Assembly: GCA_037962975.1 (NCBI GenBank)
Contig: CM075675.1
Coordinates: 29,080,501 to 29,144,500 of the forward strand
DNA length: 64,000 nucleotides
From: Clitoria ternatea
Lineage: Eukaryota > Streptophyta > Magnoliopsida > Fabales > Fabaceae
Reading direction: 5' to 3'
A model generated the notes under the pieces. The model saw nothing but the letters and a program-made list of their open reading frames with translations. It was not told the DNA's origin and did not search any database. Positions 12,601 through 23,215 of this stretch are shown here, piece after piece (position 1 is the stretch's first letter; every line of letters begins with the position of its first letter). Made by a program: the position numbers and the translations under genes.

Positions 12601-14171
12601 ATTTCCAGTATAATAATAGATTTCTAAAAACGATATAAAAATAACCTTAAAAAATATAAAAGAAAGGTATTCTTACCTTAGGATTTTAACAAAACCTTCT
12701 TCCCAAAAATTTATTTCTCTCTCTGATTTCCACCACTATCTCACTCGCACTAGTATATTAAGAAAACTTAATCTGAAACTGTGAATTCTAAAGAAGAATT
12801 CCTTCGGTATTTATAGGAAGGAAAATTATTATGTATTCTATTATTCCAATATAAAAATACTGTGCATTTTCTAAAATTTTCGTTTCTAGTTACTATGCAA
12901 GCTTGAAAATTTTATGCATGCACAGTGTTTTGCATAGTAAATGTCGGCTGAATTATTAAGCCAAATAGTAATCTTTCACTCGGTATATTTTAAATATTCA
13001 AAATCAGTCCTTTTTAAAATTTAGCGATATTATATCAGTCCTCACTAATTTTATAATAAGTAATATAAAGTTTAAATTTTAAAAATCTAAAATTTTTTGT
13101 TAATAAAAATTTATTGATACATTCCCAATTTTTTAACGATTGGAAAAAATCAAGATTTTTCTCAAACCGATAATTTTTAGATAAGTCTACTTGAAATGGA
13201 TTTTAGAAAATTTTCTTATAATTTAAATTCACTTTCTTATAAATATTTTTAATCTTAAGTCACTTTATATGAATTTAAAATTATTTAAAATATATTATTT
13301 TATTAAAATAATTCAAAAATTCCAAAAAATTCCAAAAAACATAAATAATATGTAGATTAAAAAGTTCTACAGAACAATAATTTAATTTCTTCAAAATTTT
13401 TATATAAAAATAAAAATAGGGGTGTTACAGTAGTGGTAGTTTAATAACTTTAATCACCTATTTTTGAAAATAAACTTGACAAATTTAACTATTGATGTTG
13501 GTTTGGTTATTTATTTTGGATAGATATTGAACTTTTTATTATTGAATATGAATGGAAACTTAAATGTTTAGTCCTTATTTATCATTTATTTATTATGAGG
13601 AATGAGATTATTTCATTTTAGCATATTACTTTGATTAGTGTTTGAGTTAGAATTGTTAATATAATTATATTCAATTTTTTTTATTTTTATGGTATACTAC
13701 TTTATTTTTAAAATTTAACTAAATTTTTTATTAAAAATAATAAGTTAATTAATTTTTACTAATTTCTATTATTCTATATTTTTAAGCAGACCAACCATTA
13801 ACCAACCTCCTATTAATTTTTTAAAAAAATAAAATAATTTTAATTTTTAAAATTTTTTAAAGGTCAACAGGGTAACCCGCCTCACCTGCCATCAAAACAA
13901 GGCAAGCCATAAATTTCAACCCGCCTTTGGTAGGGGACCAAACCTGCCCTGCCCTATATTTTGGTGGGTTGATGACAGGGGATAGGCATTGACATCCCTA
14001 GTGTAGATTAAATGATGTGTCCCTGTGAGGTGTGTCATCAGCACTAGCGCATTGCAGTTATAATAACAGCATTAGCGTTAACAAGTTTAAAAATAAACTC
14101 ACATTAGGGGAAGATTGTTTAGATGTCAATTATCAATCCTAAATTGAATAAAAATGAACTAATAAATGTAA

Positions 14172-14805
14172 TAGGTATAAGTGTTCAAGAAACGAACTCG
14201 ATCATGACCAACTGTTAAATCGAATCAACTAAACTGATAATCGCAAGAACTGTCAACTGTAAAAATCACAAAATAAAAAATTTATGGTTTTTAGTGTGGT
14301 TTGGCCCATGATTCCCTCACCCGAAACCAAACCAAACAGGTATCATCAGACATGTTATTTACCATTATACCTTTTAAAATCAATTTTGTTTAGAGTCAAT
14401 TAAGTAGAATTAACCTATAATCTTTTAACCAAGGAGAATATTTAAAGTCAATTTTGTTTGAAATCAACTAAGCAAAATTACATAACTAACAATATTTTTA
14501 ATATTGCAGTTTTATATAATTATTATTTTTATTTATCCAAAACTATAATTCATTAGAGAGTCATGTTGATTCAGTATAGTTGTAGCATTAATTGATAATT
14601 TTTTTGGACAAATATAATTGAATTGTGATTTTGTTTTTAGAAAAAATAAGAATAGAAACCACATCAACCGCAATGGTGCGGTTTGGTTTGATTCAATTTT
14701 TATAATTTTTTCCAACCTAACCAAACTATACTACAACCATTTTGACATGCGATTCGACTCATTTTTCCTTTCAAAATCGAATTGAATTGCACCACAAATA
14801 CCCCT
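14172..14805. repeat. Dispersed repeat family, copy A
   Basis: This AT-rich stretch matches 42530-43880 in long blocks, for example TCTTTTAACCAA, ATTAACTGATAATTTTTTGGAC-like text and AGAAAAAATAAGAATA. The left edge TAGGTATAAGTGTTC and the reversed right edge TAGGGGTATTTGTGG are weakly alike, as in hAT-like MITEs, but I see no convincing target duplication. Confidence 0.55.
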
Positions 14806-16325
14806 AGTAACAAGTCATAAATCTAGTATATATGATTGGTTGTTGTATATTGGTGGAAAACATGATTAGTTATTGCATACAACAAAACACACATAAAAAA
14901 TGTGTGTGTGTGTTTGATTTGGTCGAACAACAAGAACAATTTGATTATGATAAAATGAAATTAATTATTTTCACTCTAAAAAACGTATAAAATGCAAAAG
15001 AACTAAATATCATTTCCAAGAGCAACATGAGTTATTAAATGAATATTAGTTAGTCTTAAGAAACATGTATATTAGTTATCATTTTTAATGTTTTACTATT
15101 TATAAAACAAAAATTATAAAATATATTTTAACTCTATATTTAATTTAATTGAGGGAATAACATTAAAAGTCTAATGGATATTTTGAACGCAATCATTGAA
15201 ATTTTTTTATTTATAATGTCTCGTTGACATTTTAGATATGGACTTTTAATATAGTGTTAAAATACATATTTTATTTTATCAACAAAAAGTTGATCGACTA
15301 AAGTGTAAACTTATATAATCTAGGGTGTATAGTAGAATGAAATAACATTAGTAAAATAGTTGATTTTAAATATCATATAAGGTAAAAGTTATATTTTTGT
15401 CATGTTGCAATATTTAAATTTACAAAGATCTATTAGTGATTTTTTAATATCTTAGGGATTAACTTTTATTAGTTTATATACATTTTAAAGTTAACATGAC
15501 ACCCACATATCAAGATATCTATCATATAATGTTTGACATAAGTTAAAATTAGCAGATTTATTACAAAAATTTAATGTGGTATACCTATTAACTAGAGAGA
15601 ATGCAAATTTGCATATTTTATTAGCATCAAATAATGTGTTTATTTTTTAAAAAATAATATATAAATAAGGACAAAATGTCTTATCTTAAAATAATAAAAA
15701 ATAGTAATAACATATCATATTTAATAAAAAAGAATATGTTAGATAGCTGAATGGGTATAAAAAGGCAAGTATTGAGATATACGTAACTTACTAATCCATT
15801 GGATATTAATATCTCTGCCATAGGTAATATGTGCGGTTAACCACGAGTGTGTTTTTCTTATCATGTTAGAAGCATAAGATTGACTGGTAAATAAAAGTTA
15901 AACCGTTTTATTTAAAAAATTAAAATTAAATGAAATCAAGTGTAACGAGGTGGATGATGAATATCAAAAATAAAAAAATTTGTAGTCGGACTCTTACTAT
16001 TTAATCACTAAGCATAGTCTCATCATTAACAAATATAAAATGACTTAAGAATATTTAAAAAGAAAAAAAGAAATCAAATTTGTAGAAAAATTAAAATGAA
16101 TCAAAACACAGCTAGTGCGTGCGTGCGCAACATATATCTTATTGATTGACAAATTGTAAAATATATATTTTAGGGATAATCTAGGAGTACATCACGCCTT
16201 AATTGATGTTCCTTGTCCTAGTTATGGCGACCAAATGTACCACCGATACAACCTATAAACCAAACCAAACACGGACGCCACTTTTGCTATTTAATTTTTT
16301 CAAAGGTTGTCCTTCGTTTTGCTTA
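14806..16325. other. Intergenic, AT-rich; nothing recognised
   Basis: No open frame with recognisable content, no RNA gene and no long repeat are seen, apart from a short GT run near 14900. Confidence 0.6.
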
Positions 16326-16516
16326 TGAGATTTGAGATTGTTGCAGAAATTTCTCCACTTATCATAAAACTCTCAAAAGAAAAAAGAAATATAAGAATAG
16401 TTACTCATTGTATTATAGAATATTAAAAGATGGTTTATAAATATGAGGTACAAAGTATTTATAAGAAAGGAACTAAGATAACAAACTTCTGCCTAATTAA
16501 TCTTGTATTTCTATCA
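16326..16516 (-). repeat. LTR (3' LTR) of the short-LTR element
   Basis: It begins TGAGATTTGAGATTG and ends CTTGTATTTCTATCA on the plus strand. It matches 23216-23401 at most positions, for example the shared blocks CATAAAACTC and AAAGTATTTATA. Confidence 0.75.
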
Positions 16517-16558
16517 GCCCATCTTGCATTTCTATCCGGCCCCTTAAGCTAATAATTA

Positions 16559-16695
16559 GGGTAAAATATACACATGGTCCCCCACGTTTGATAAAAGTCA
16601 CAATATGGTCCTATAAGTTTATTTAGTAACAGTCTGGTCCCTAACGTTGTTAACTTGTGTCAACGTTTTCCTTTTCTGTAACGCCGTTAGTATGC
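16559..16695 (+). repeat. MULE left terminal inverted repeat
   Basis: 137 bp, paired with 21664-21800. The two mismatches lie in GGTCCCCCACG and TAACGCCGTTA. It probably contributes promoter sequence for the GRF gene, as TIRs do in MuDR; that is inference. Confidence 0.95.
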
Positions 16696-16961
16696 GTGTG
16701 GTTAGTCATTGACCTGGCATGAGTTGAAGGGTGACATGGCATTTTTTTTTGCAATAGATCCGTTGGAGGGTTTCTTTTTAAGAGAAAGGAAACTAGGGCA
16801 TTTGGATTAAAGTTGATCTTCTTCTCCATTTGTATCTCCATCATGTTCTTCATGTGGTTCATTATCATCTTCTCCATCTGCTTCTGAGGCTTCGTTGTGC
16901 ATCTTCGTCCTCCATCTGAACCTGCAAGTGGCATTTTTTTTGCTTGTCCATCTCTTTTGGT

Positions 16962-17453
16962 ATGGATTCCCAAGGTTCATTCTCGAGGAGTGGGACAAGT
17001 TGGATCAATCGAAGGACAGTGAGTGGGGTTGAAGTTCCAATTTGTGGATGTCTCGAGGAAGCTGTGTTATGCACTGCAAAGACAAGTGAGAATTTTGGTA
17101 GACGTTTTTGGGGCTGCAAAAAATACAAGGTATAAACAAAAAAAAGTGTTAGAAAATGAGGTTGTTTTTTATGGTTTAGGGTTTTGGTTAATTATACATT
17201 TGATTTGCAGGATGGTGAAGGTTGCGGTTTTTTTGAATGGAAAGAATTGGGAGATGTGGCTATGGTTGACAAAGAGTTGTTGATACTAAGATTGAGGAGG
17301 AAACTAGTGTCCATGCAAGGAGCATTGAAGAAGCTAAATAAGATAAATAAATTACTGCTTGTGATCCTAGGTGTTAGCTTTGCTGTGAATTGTTGGTTTG
17401 TATTTATGGTTTTTTTCATGGTTGGGGGTAAAAAGGACAGAGAATTGTACTGA
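16962..17453 (+). CDS. MULE-borne GRF zinc finger, coiled-coil, single-pass membrane protein
   Basis: Two exons (16962-17129 and 17211-17453) join in frame with a canonical GT-AG intron ending TTTGATTTGCAG and give 136 residues. The start is the ATG giving MDSQGSFSRSG. Residues about 27-69 form a GRF-type zinc finger: CGCLEEAVLCTAKTSENFG, then RRFWGC and, across the splice, GCGFFEWKE. A charged helix (about 75-102) is followed by a strongly hydrophobic stretch (about 104-129) and a short basic tail, so a C-terminal membrane anchor is likely. GRF fingers bind single-stranded nucleic acid in several repair proteins. Plants have many short GRF-plus-membrane proteins of unknown role. The gene lies next to the left TIR, convergent with the transposase, the position mudrB has in maize MuDR, but it is not mudrB-like in sequence. 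It could be cargo or a functional accessory. Confidence 0.82.
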
Positions 17454-17899
17454 GTAGTTGGTGTGTTGATGGGGTTGAGGTTGTACTACAAATGTATCTG
17501 CCTTTGCTTAAATTAATGAAAGTAACTTTGGTGGTTATTTATTGTGCAAATTTGATTTTACTGGTGTATTTGTTGTGCAAATATGCCAATAAAGGGGAAC
17601 CTTTTCATTACAATTAGCATGAATAAAAATAGCAAATAAGAAGTCAATATATGATACCTATGCAAATGTGAATCAGTTCCAACATTGTGAAGCAAAATGA
17701 AGTTCCAAAAATGTAAATCAGAACCAAAAACAACAAATGTGAAGCAACCCAACATTATCAAGCAACCCGACATTGTCAATTACAAATGTAAATCAGAACC
17801 AAAAACAGCAATTGTCAAGTAATCCATTGTTGTGAATTACAACCAAATAAAAACATCAATTACAACCAACAAAAGCCTCTTAAATACAAGTTCTGTTGT
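17454..17899. other. Convergent intergenic segment of the MULE
   Basis: It lies between the stop codons of the two MULE genes and presumably holds both 3' ends. It contains a direct repeat of TGTAAATCAGAACCAAAAAC (near 17711 and 17785). No further gene is seen. Confidence 0.6.
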
Positions 17900-20800
17900 C
17901 TATTTTTTTCTCCTGACCATAAGCTTCGGTCTAATGGCAGCTTGGATGGGTGGTGCTGTCACAGCCCTTGCTTGTGACCTGGTTGTAATTCCCCGTGAGC
18001 TCCTGGCCTGTGACCTTGTGAAACGACCTGGTCCAGAAATGACACCACCAGTACACGATGCAGTTGTGATCTTGGCCCTTTTGGATAATGGTGCCTCTGC
18101 TAACTGTTGAGTCTCACACTGTCTTGGTGGTTTAAAAGGTGCATGAAATATCCTATTCCTTTTGAGGTTTGCTAGGTTATGACCATTGGATGGGCCCGTG
18201 GTGCTGTTCTGAGTCTGGGCAGGAGTGCTGGTCTGAGATTGAGATGGGCCTGTTGTGGGTTGAGACTGGGATGGGCCTGGTGGAATAGTAGTCTCAGTCT
18301 GGGTTGGGCCTGCAGGAGTTGTGGACTCAGGTATATTCTGGGGTGCAGCAGTTGGTGGCCTTGGAGACTTGCATGTCTTCTTGTTGTGGCCAAACTGACC
18401 ACAATTGCTACATTTTTGAGCCAGTCCCTTCTTTGTCAACTGGGAAGAATTCTTCATTATCTCCTCAGCACCCTTTCTTCTTGCTTTCTTTGGCCTTCCT
18501 GGCATTGTTCTGATTGATGGAGGGATGACATCAGGATATGGGGTCTTCTCCCACAAGTCTTGACCATTGCAAGGGTATATGACTGAGGTATAAACCTAGG
18601 CATATAGATCTCTTCTGAAATATGGAGGTATATAGGTTTCAGGCCTGTTATTGCCCACATTCATTCCAGCAATGGCATGACAACAAGGTATGCCAGTCAG
18701 TTGCCACCTCCTGCAAGAGCACTCCTTTGTTCTGAGATTCACAATCAACTGCTCACTTGCCCTGCTGGTGTGCCTAACCTCATAAATATCCTCCCCTGAC
18801 CACCTGTAAACAAAAAAGAACACATAGGGACCAGATTAAAGAACATGTGGGACTACTTAGAAACTTATTGAAAACAAAGGGGACCTAATTGAGACTTACT
18901 AAACATGGTACTAACCTTGCCATCCAGTTGTTTGTGTATGTTTTCTCTTTTTGTAACCTTTTCATGACTTTAGGCAGAATATCCCCCTCCCATGACAGCA
19001 CTTTTGTTCTGTTACTGGCCCATCTCTCCATGAAGTATGTCTTTATGTCATTCAACATAGTGATGATGGGTTTCTCTCTGGTTGCAACAATGGCTGCATT
19101 AAATGTCTCAGACATATTATTGGTAAGTGTGTCACACTTGCTATTGAAGGAAAATCTCGAACGGCTCCAAAATCGTGGAGGTAGCTTCATTAAGTGTTTG
19201 TATGCTTCCTCGTTGACTTCTCGAATCTCCCTCATCTGCCTCTCCCATTGGTTACTGTGTGTTGCAGTTGCAGCTCTCCACATCATCTCCTTTAATTGTT
19301 TGCCAGGGAACTTCTTCCTAAAATTACTATACAGGTGGCGCATACAAAATCTATGATCTACTCTTGGGATGAGCTCCTCAATTGCTGGTAACAATCCCTG
19401 CAAAAATTAGCAAGTCAGTAATAAGGAGGTTTGAATGGACAAGTTATGCAAAAAGCAAAAAATGTTACAGTCATATGCACCTTTTGTTGGTCTGAAACAA
19501 ATGTGATAGACTGACATGCTCTTTGCCCACCAAGGTCAGCAATAAGGAGATCCAGAAACCATGTCCAGGACTCTTTATTTTCACTCTCAACATCTGCAAT
19601 GGCTACTGGAAGCATCTGATCATTGGGATCACGTCCTATTGCTGCCAACAATTGTCCCCCATAAGTCCCCTTCAAGAAACAACCATCCAAATGAAGAATG
19701 GGCCTGCACAACTGGAATGAGTCCTTACAAGCCTTAAGGCACATGTATAACCTCTGAAAGGTTACTGCATTTGAGACCTCTATGTCATCAACTTGACCTT
19801 GATATGCATCAACTTTTAATTGAACAGTTGAACCTGGGTTTGTCCTTAACACCTCGTGGCACCAGTCATATAGTCGCCTATATTGCTCCTTGAATGAACC
19901 TTCAACAACATTTTTAGCCACCTTTCTTGCTCTTGAAGCCTTCTGCTTGCTTACACCAGCATTCCACTTTCTACAAGCCCTATTCATAATGTCACCTAAT
20001 TTAATATTTGGATTTTCTCTCACACAATTCTCTATATTCTGGCTCAACCACTTTTTACTCAACATTTGCACCCTAAACTCCTTACAACATGAATGTTCAT
20101 CCAATACCTTCCTCAATTGCCATGTGTCTTCATGAGGTAGTTTAGCAGCATAAGCCATCCAACAACACTCACTCTTGCATCGCACCCTCACTCTTAATTT
20201 ATCATTCTTAATAAACTTCAAATCTCTGCCATCATGAACAGAATAAGTAACAATGGTATTTTTAAACTCTTCCTTATTTGAAAATAACAACCCTACCTCC
20301 CACTTGTAGTTATTCATACTTGCAGGCATTTTAAAAGAGGGAAACATTGAACAGAATGACTGACCACCCTCATCACCTTCACATCCGCTATGCAACTCTT
20401 CTGATATATACTCTGAATCAGACAAGCCACCCCCACCCTGCATAGAAGTTACATTAGGTGCAGAACTCTTCTCTTTATCAATTCCATCTGATTGACCTTT
20501 ATCAACCTGCCCATGCACTTGCGACTTCCTTGCTCTCCTCTTCTTTTTCCCTTTAACATTAGCCCTTTTCCTTTTCCCTTTAGCCTTACCCCTTCCATCA
20601 TCAGCATTATCCAAACCTTTATTCACATTACCAAAGAGATCAACATCATCTCTTTCCTCAGCACTATCCTCAAATGTAATATCTAACACACTGTTATCCT
20701 CACTTTCAACTCCCCCTTGCATTTGAATATCATCACTGGCACCCTCCTCAACTCCTTCCTGCACATTATCCCCAGCACCCTCCTCAACTCCCTCCTGTAC

Positions 20801-21277
20801 CTGCACATTATCACCAGCACCCTCTTCAACTCCCCCTTGGACCTGATCCTCAATGTCCTGAACCAGATCATCACCATGCACATGATTATCATCCTGCACT
20901 TGATCTCCACCCTGCACTTGTTCATCATAACTAGCACCCTCATAACCTATACCCTCAACAACCACTGCCTCCGAAATGGCATGCACTACGTATATCTCTA
21001 CCATCCCCATTTGCTTTGACAATTTACATATCTCCATAGCCCCATAATCATCTTTCAGTTCCTTTAAACCATGTTCATACCCTTCCGCAGGGGCTTTATA
21101 CCACAAACCACTAACATCAATATACCCCATCTCCTTAACGAGTCCTAATGCTTCAAAATAGCTCCACCTATCAGCATCAATGTCCCAAATAGAACTCTTC
21201 CCACCCTCGTATTTACACTTAAAACCATGCCTAACAAAGTTACCCCCATAAATAAACTCTACTTGAAACAAATCCAT
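17900..21277 (-). CDS. MURA-type MULE transposase with one in-frame stop
   Basis: Three exons join in phase: 21277-19481, 19397-18916 and 18803-17900. Both introns are GT-AG. They give 1060 codons before the stop. Domains in order: an N-terminal FIYGG-type domain as in many plant MULE proteins; an acidic Q/E/G repeat region (about 120-200); a basic KGKRKRANVKGKKKRRARK segment, a likely nuclear signal; a MuDR DNA-binding-like domain (about 325-425); the MULE catalytic core with D531 (LHLDGCFLKG), D596 (FVSDQQK) and E696 (NNMSETFN); a SWIM finger C788-x-C790-x9-C800-x-H802; and a CCHC knuckle C891, C894, H899, C904. Codon 829 is TAG (18596-18598), between SWIM and knuckle, and reading continues in the same frame after it. 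The protein may end there, keeping the whole core, or the gene may be a one-hit pseudogene. Confidence 0.9.
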
Positions 21278-21663
21278 GCCCTAGTTAAAAAAACACAAAT
21301 GCAAATTACAATGGGCAAATTATTAAACCTATCATTACACAGTACACACTACACACTACACAGTCCAGTCATGCATATAAACCCAACGAAGAACTTTTGT
21401 TTAGACGCGTACCTTCTCTTGTGATGGAGACAGTCCACACAACTTGAAATGCTAATCGCCGATGACGTAATGTCTTCTGATACCTCCGACAGCCACAATC
21501 GTTCCTCCGGTCTCCACAACTTCCTTCGACCACAAGTTTTGAAACACCTTTGGAGAGAGAGGGAATTCCAGCAGTCTCCTTACTTTCCCCTCTTCCTACA
21601 CCGTCTCTCCACGTTGATGACACGTATGCAACACGTTGGTGACATGTAGGCCTGCTCTGTCTT
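21278..21663 (-). promoter_or_regulatory. Presumed promoter and leader of the MULE transposase
   Basis: These 386 bp separate the transposase ATG from the right TIR. A TATA-like TTTATATGCAT lies on the minus strand near 21380. No other signal is clear. Confidence 0.4.
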
Positions 21664-21800
21664 GCATACTAACGACGTTACAGAAAAGGAAAACGTTGAC
21701 ACAAGTTAACAACGTTAGGGACCAGACTGTTACTAAATAAACTTATAGGACCATATTGTGACTTTTATCAAACGTGAGGGACCATGTGTATATTTTACCC
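21664..21800 (-). repeat. MULE right terminal inverted repeat
   Basis: 137 bp, the inverse of 16559-16695 with two mismatches. Confidence 0.95.
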
Positions 21801-21969
21801 TAATAATTAATTATTAGCTTGAAACACCAAGTTGCATGAATTTGATCAAAGGAATACAAAATGAATACAATTTGGAGACTTTACAAATGAGAACTATCAA
21901 CAAATTCATTGTGGAACACTCTGGTAAGGTGACCAAGCAATGGCTTTCACAACAACAATGTGCTCTATA

Positions 21970-22895
21970 AGTCTCAAAACTAGTTGTTGAGAGTACCAAC
22001 AACAGCCTCAAGGGACTCCTGGGTCTCCGCCTCACCCAAGACGTGCAAATCCTCATTCTAAGAAGGATCGGGTTTCAAATCCCTATTCTGTTGCAATCTA
22101 CCTTCTTTCATGGATCCTTTCCCTTGAACAACGATTTTAGCATTGGTTTCTTTCTCCATCCTCTTCTGAGTATTACCACTAGGACCAATAATAAGGCCAA
22201 TGAAATTATAACAGGGTATTCTTTCATGGGTATGTTAAGCTTCTTCTAAAGCCTAGGTAGCCTGTAATCAATAGGAGGCTTAAAAGTTGGGTTTTTCTTG
22301 ATAATTTGAGAAATAATTTCTTGTCTTTCTTTTTTGTAATCTCTCACATGCATGATACTCTTTAATGTTAATCCAAATACCCATGTTATCATATATAGGT
22401 TCAGGGGAAGGAGATACCATCAGGGTGATTATCCAAAGGCAAATCAAACTGTAACATTCAACTAATCTCAAGAAGTCTATTGTTCAAAGCCTGAATCTCG
22501 GGATCAAATTTGATGCCGCTCATGAAAATCGAAATTCAAATCACGGGTCGGGGATTGTCATCAGCCCAACGGGACTTCCGCTTCTTGGTTTCGGCGTCGG
22601 ATTCGCCGCCGCTCTGGTCGTTGGAATCGAGATAGGGGTTTCACCGGCTACGGTTACAGCTGTGGCGGCTCTTACTGGTGGTCTCCTCCTTGTCGCTGGA
22701 TTAATCCTTCCCGGTACCGCTGCACGTGTTGGTGGTGAATCCATTATCAGAGGAGAGCAAAGGTTTTGTAATCTGAGGTTGGGAATTGGTGTCGAAAGGG
22801 GCAAGGTTGTTCTCCGATGGGTCGAGGTGGATGCCATTGGTATTTTGTGGGGGGGTTGGAATCGAGAGCTTCCATGGATTGGAGGTGCCACACTT
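21970..22895 (-). pseudogene. Captured fragment of a splicing factor 1 / branchpoint-bridging protein gene
   Basis: Read on the minus strand, the segment shows landmarks of plant SF1/BBP in order: KRKSRWADDNPRPVI (about 22583-22540), [30 protein letters not shown] (about 22405-22366), the run ERLQKRKT before the KH domain, and the KH core [18 protein letters not shown] (about 22206-22153). It ends near the region after the KH domain. SF1 binds the intron branch point. Here the frame is broken by several stops and at least one shift, and the conserved GPRGNTQ loop reads GPSGNTQ. I see no intron. It lies in element sense, inside the short-LTR element and beside the ataxin-3 fragment. The match is from memory of the family; the landmarks are distinctive enough that I am fairly sure. 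Confidence 0.8.
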
Positions 22896-22902
22896 CTAGA
22901 GC

Positions 22903-23190
22903 CTAATGCTCCTTGCGATCAAGATCGAAATCAAACTCAAAGAAGAAAGGACCCTGGAACATGGTGTTCACACAATGCACCACACAAAGCTTCGACTCGT
23001 GTACCTCGTGGTACAACATTCCTCCATTGCTCGCTCTTTCCATCATCGTTGAATCCACAATCTCCTTGGACTCTTCTTCCTTTAGGTCACCAATCTCCAT
23101 ATCACCAGCAACAGAATCCTCACCAAACTCATCGAAGACAACATAAGCAAAATCGTCCTCGTCTTCAAATTCTGGATCGTCGCTCTACTC
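22903..23190 (-). pseudogene. Captured N-terminal fragment of an ataxin-3 (Josephin) gene
   Basis: On the minus strand, ATG at 23046 or 23043 opens MMERASNGGMLYHEVHESK, then LCVVHCVNTMFQGPFFFEFD. This matches the start of the plant ataxin-3 Josephin domain, a deubiquitinase; the first cysteine of LCVVHC sits where the catalytic cysteine is. The frame ends after DLDRKEH, about 46 residues in, so the catalytic His and Asn are absent. Upstream the same frame stays open through an acidic stretch (FEDEDDFAYVVFDEFG) to near 23190, of unknown origin. The fragment lies just after the primer binding site of the element and is followed directly by the SF1 piece. It cannot be an active enzyme. Confidence 0.8.
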
Positions 23191-23198
23191 AAAGGAGA

Positions 23199-23210
23199 GC
23201 TCTGATACCA
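23199..23210 (-). other. Primer binding site of the short-LTR element
   Basis: GCTCTGATACCA on the plus strand is the exact reverse complement of the Met-tRNA primer site and lies five bases from the 5' LTR. Confidence 0.8.
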
Positions 23211-23215
23211 TACTA

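Larger units (their letters stand above)
10383..13429 (-). mobile_element. Solo LTR (Tekay-like) nested in the hAT element
   Basis: It starts TGTAACACCC and ends GGGTGTTACA, a perfect 10-bp terminal inversion, and is 3047 bp with no internal coding domain. Flanks ATAGT (10378-10382) and GTAGT (13430-13434) form a 5-bp target duplication with one mismatch. On the minus strand a segment resembling a TATA region and leader (around 12820-12700: ATAAATACCGAAGG, then a pyrimidine-rich leader and CTAAGGTAAGAATACC) indicates minus orientation. It contains two tandem repeat patches. Confidence 0.78.
10027..14000. mobile_element. Non-autonomous hAT-type DNA transposon carrying a nested solo LTR
   Basis: The left end reads TAGGGACGTTAAAGC. 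The right end, reversed, reads TAGGGATGTCAATGC. Both are followed inward by G/C-rich GGCGGG-type sequence typical of hAT miniature elements. The flanks GTGTAGAT at 10019-10026 and 14001-14008 are a perfect 8-bp target duplication, the hAT hallmark. Without the nested LTR (10383-13429) the element is about 930 bp and has no transposase. Its interior shows degenerate direct repeats around TTACCTATTTTGGA. Confidence 0.88.
16559..21800. mobile_element. Mutator-like element (MULE), potentially recently active
   Basis: Perfect 9-bp flanking duplication TAATAATTA (16550-16558 and 21801-21809). Terminal inverted repeats of 137 bp (16559-16695 and 21664-21800) start GGGTAAAATATACACATGG and differ at two positions. 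The element carries a MURA-type transposase gene on the minus strand, starting near the right TIR, and a GRF-zinc-finger gene on the plus strand, starting near the left TIR, so the two converge. TIR identity above 98 percent and the intact duplication point to recent insertion. The only obvious damage is one in-frame stop in the transposase. Confidence 0.95.
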
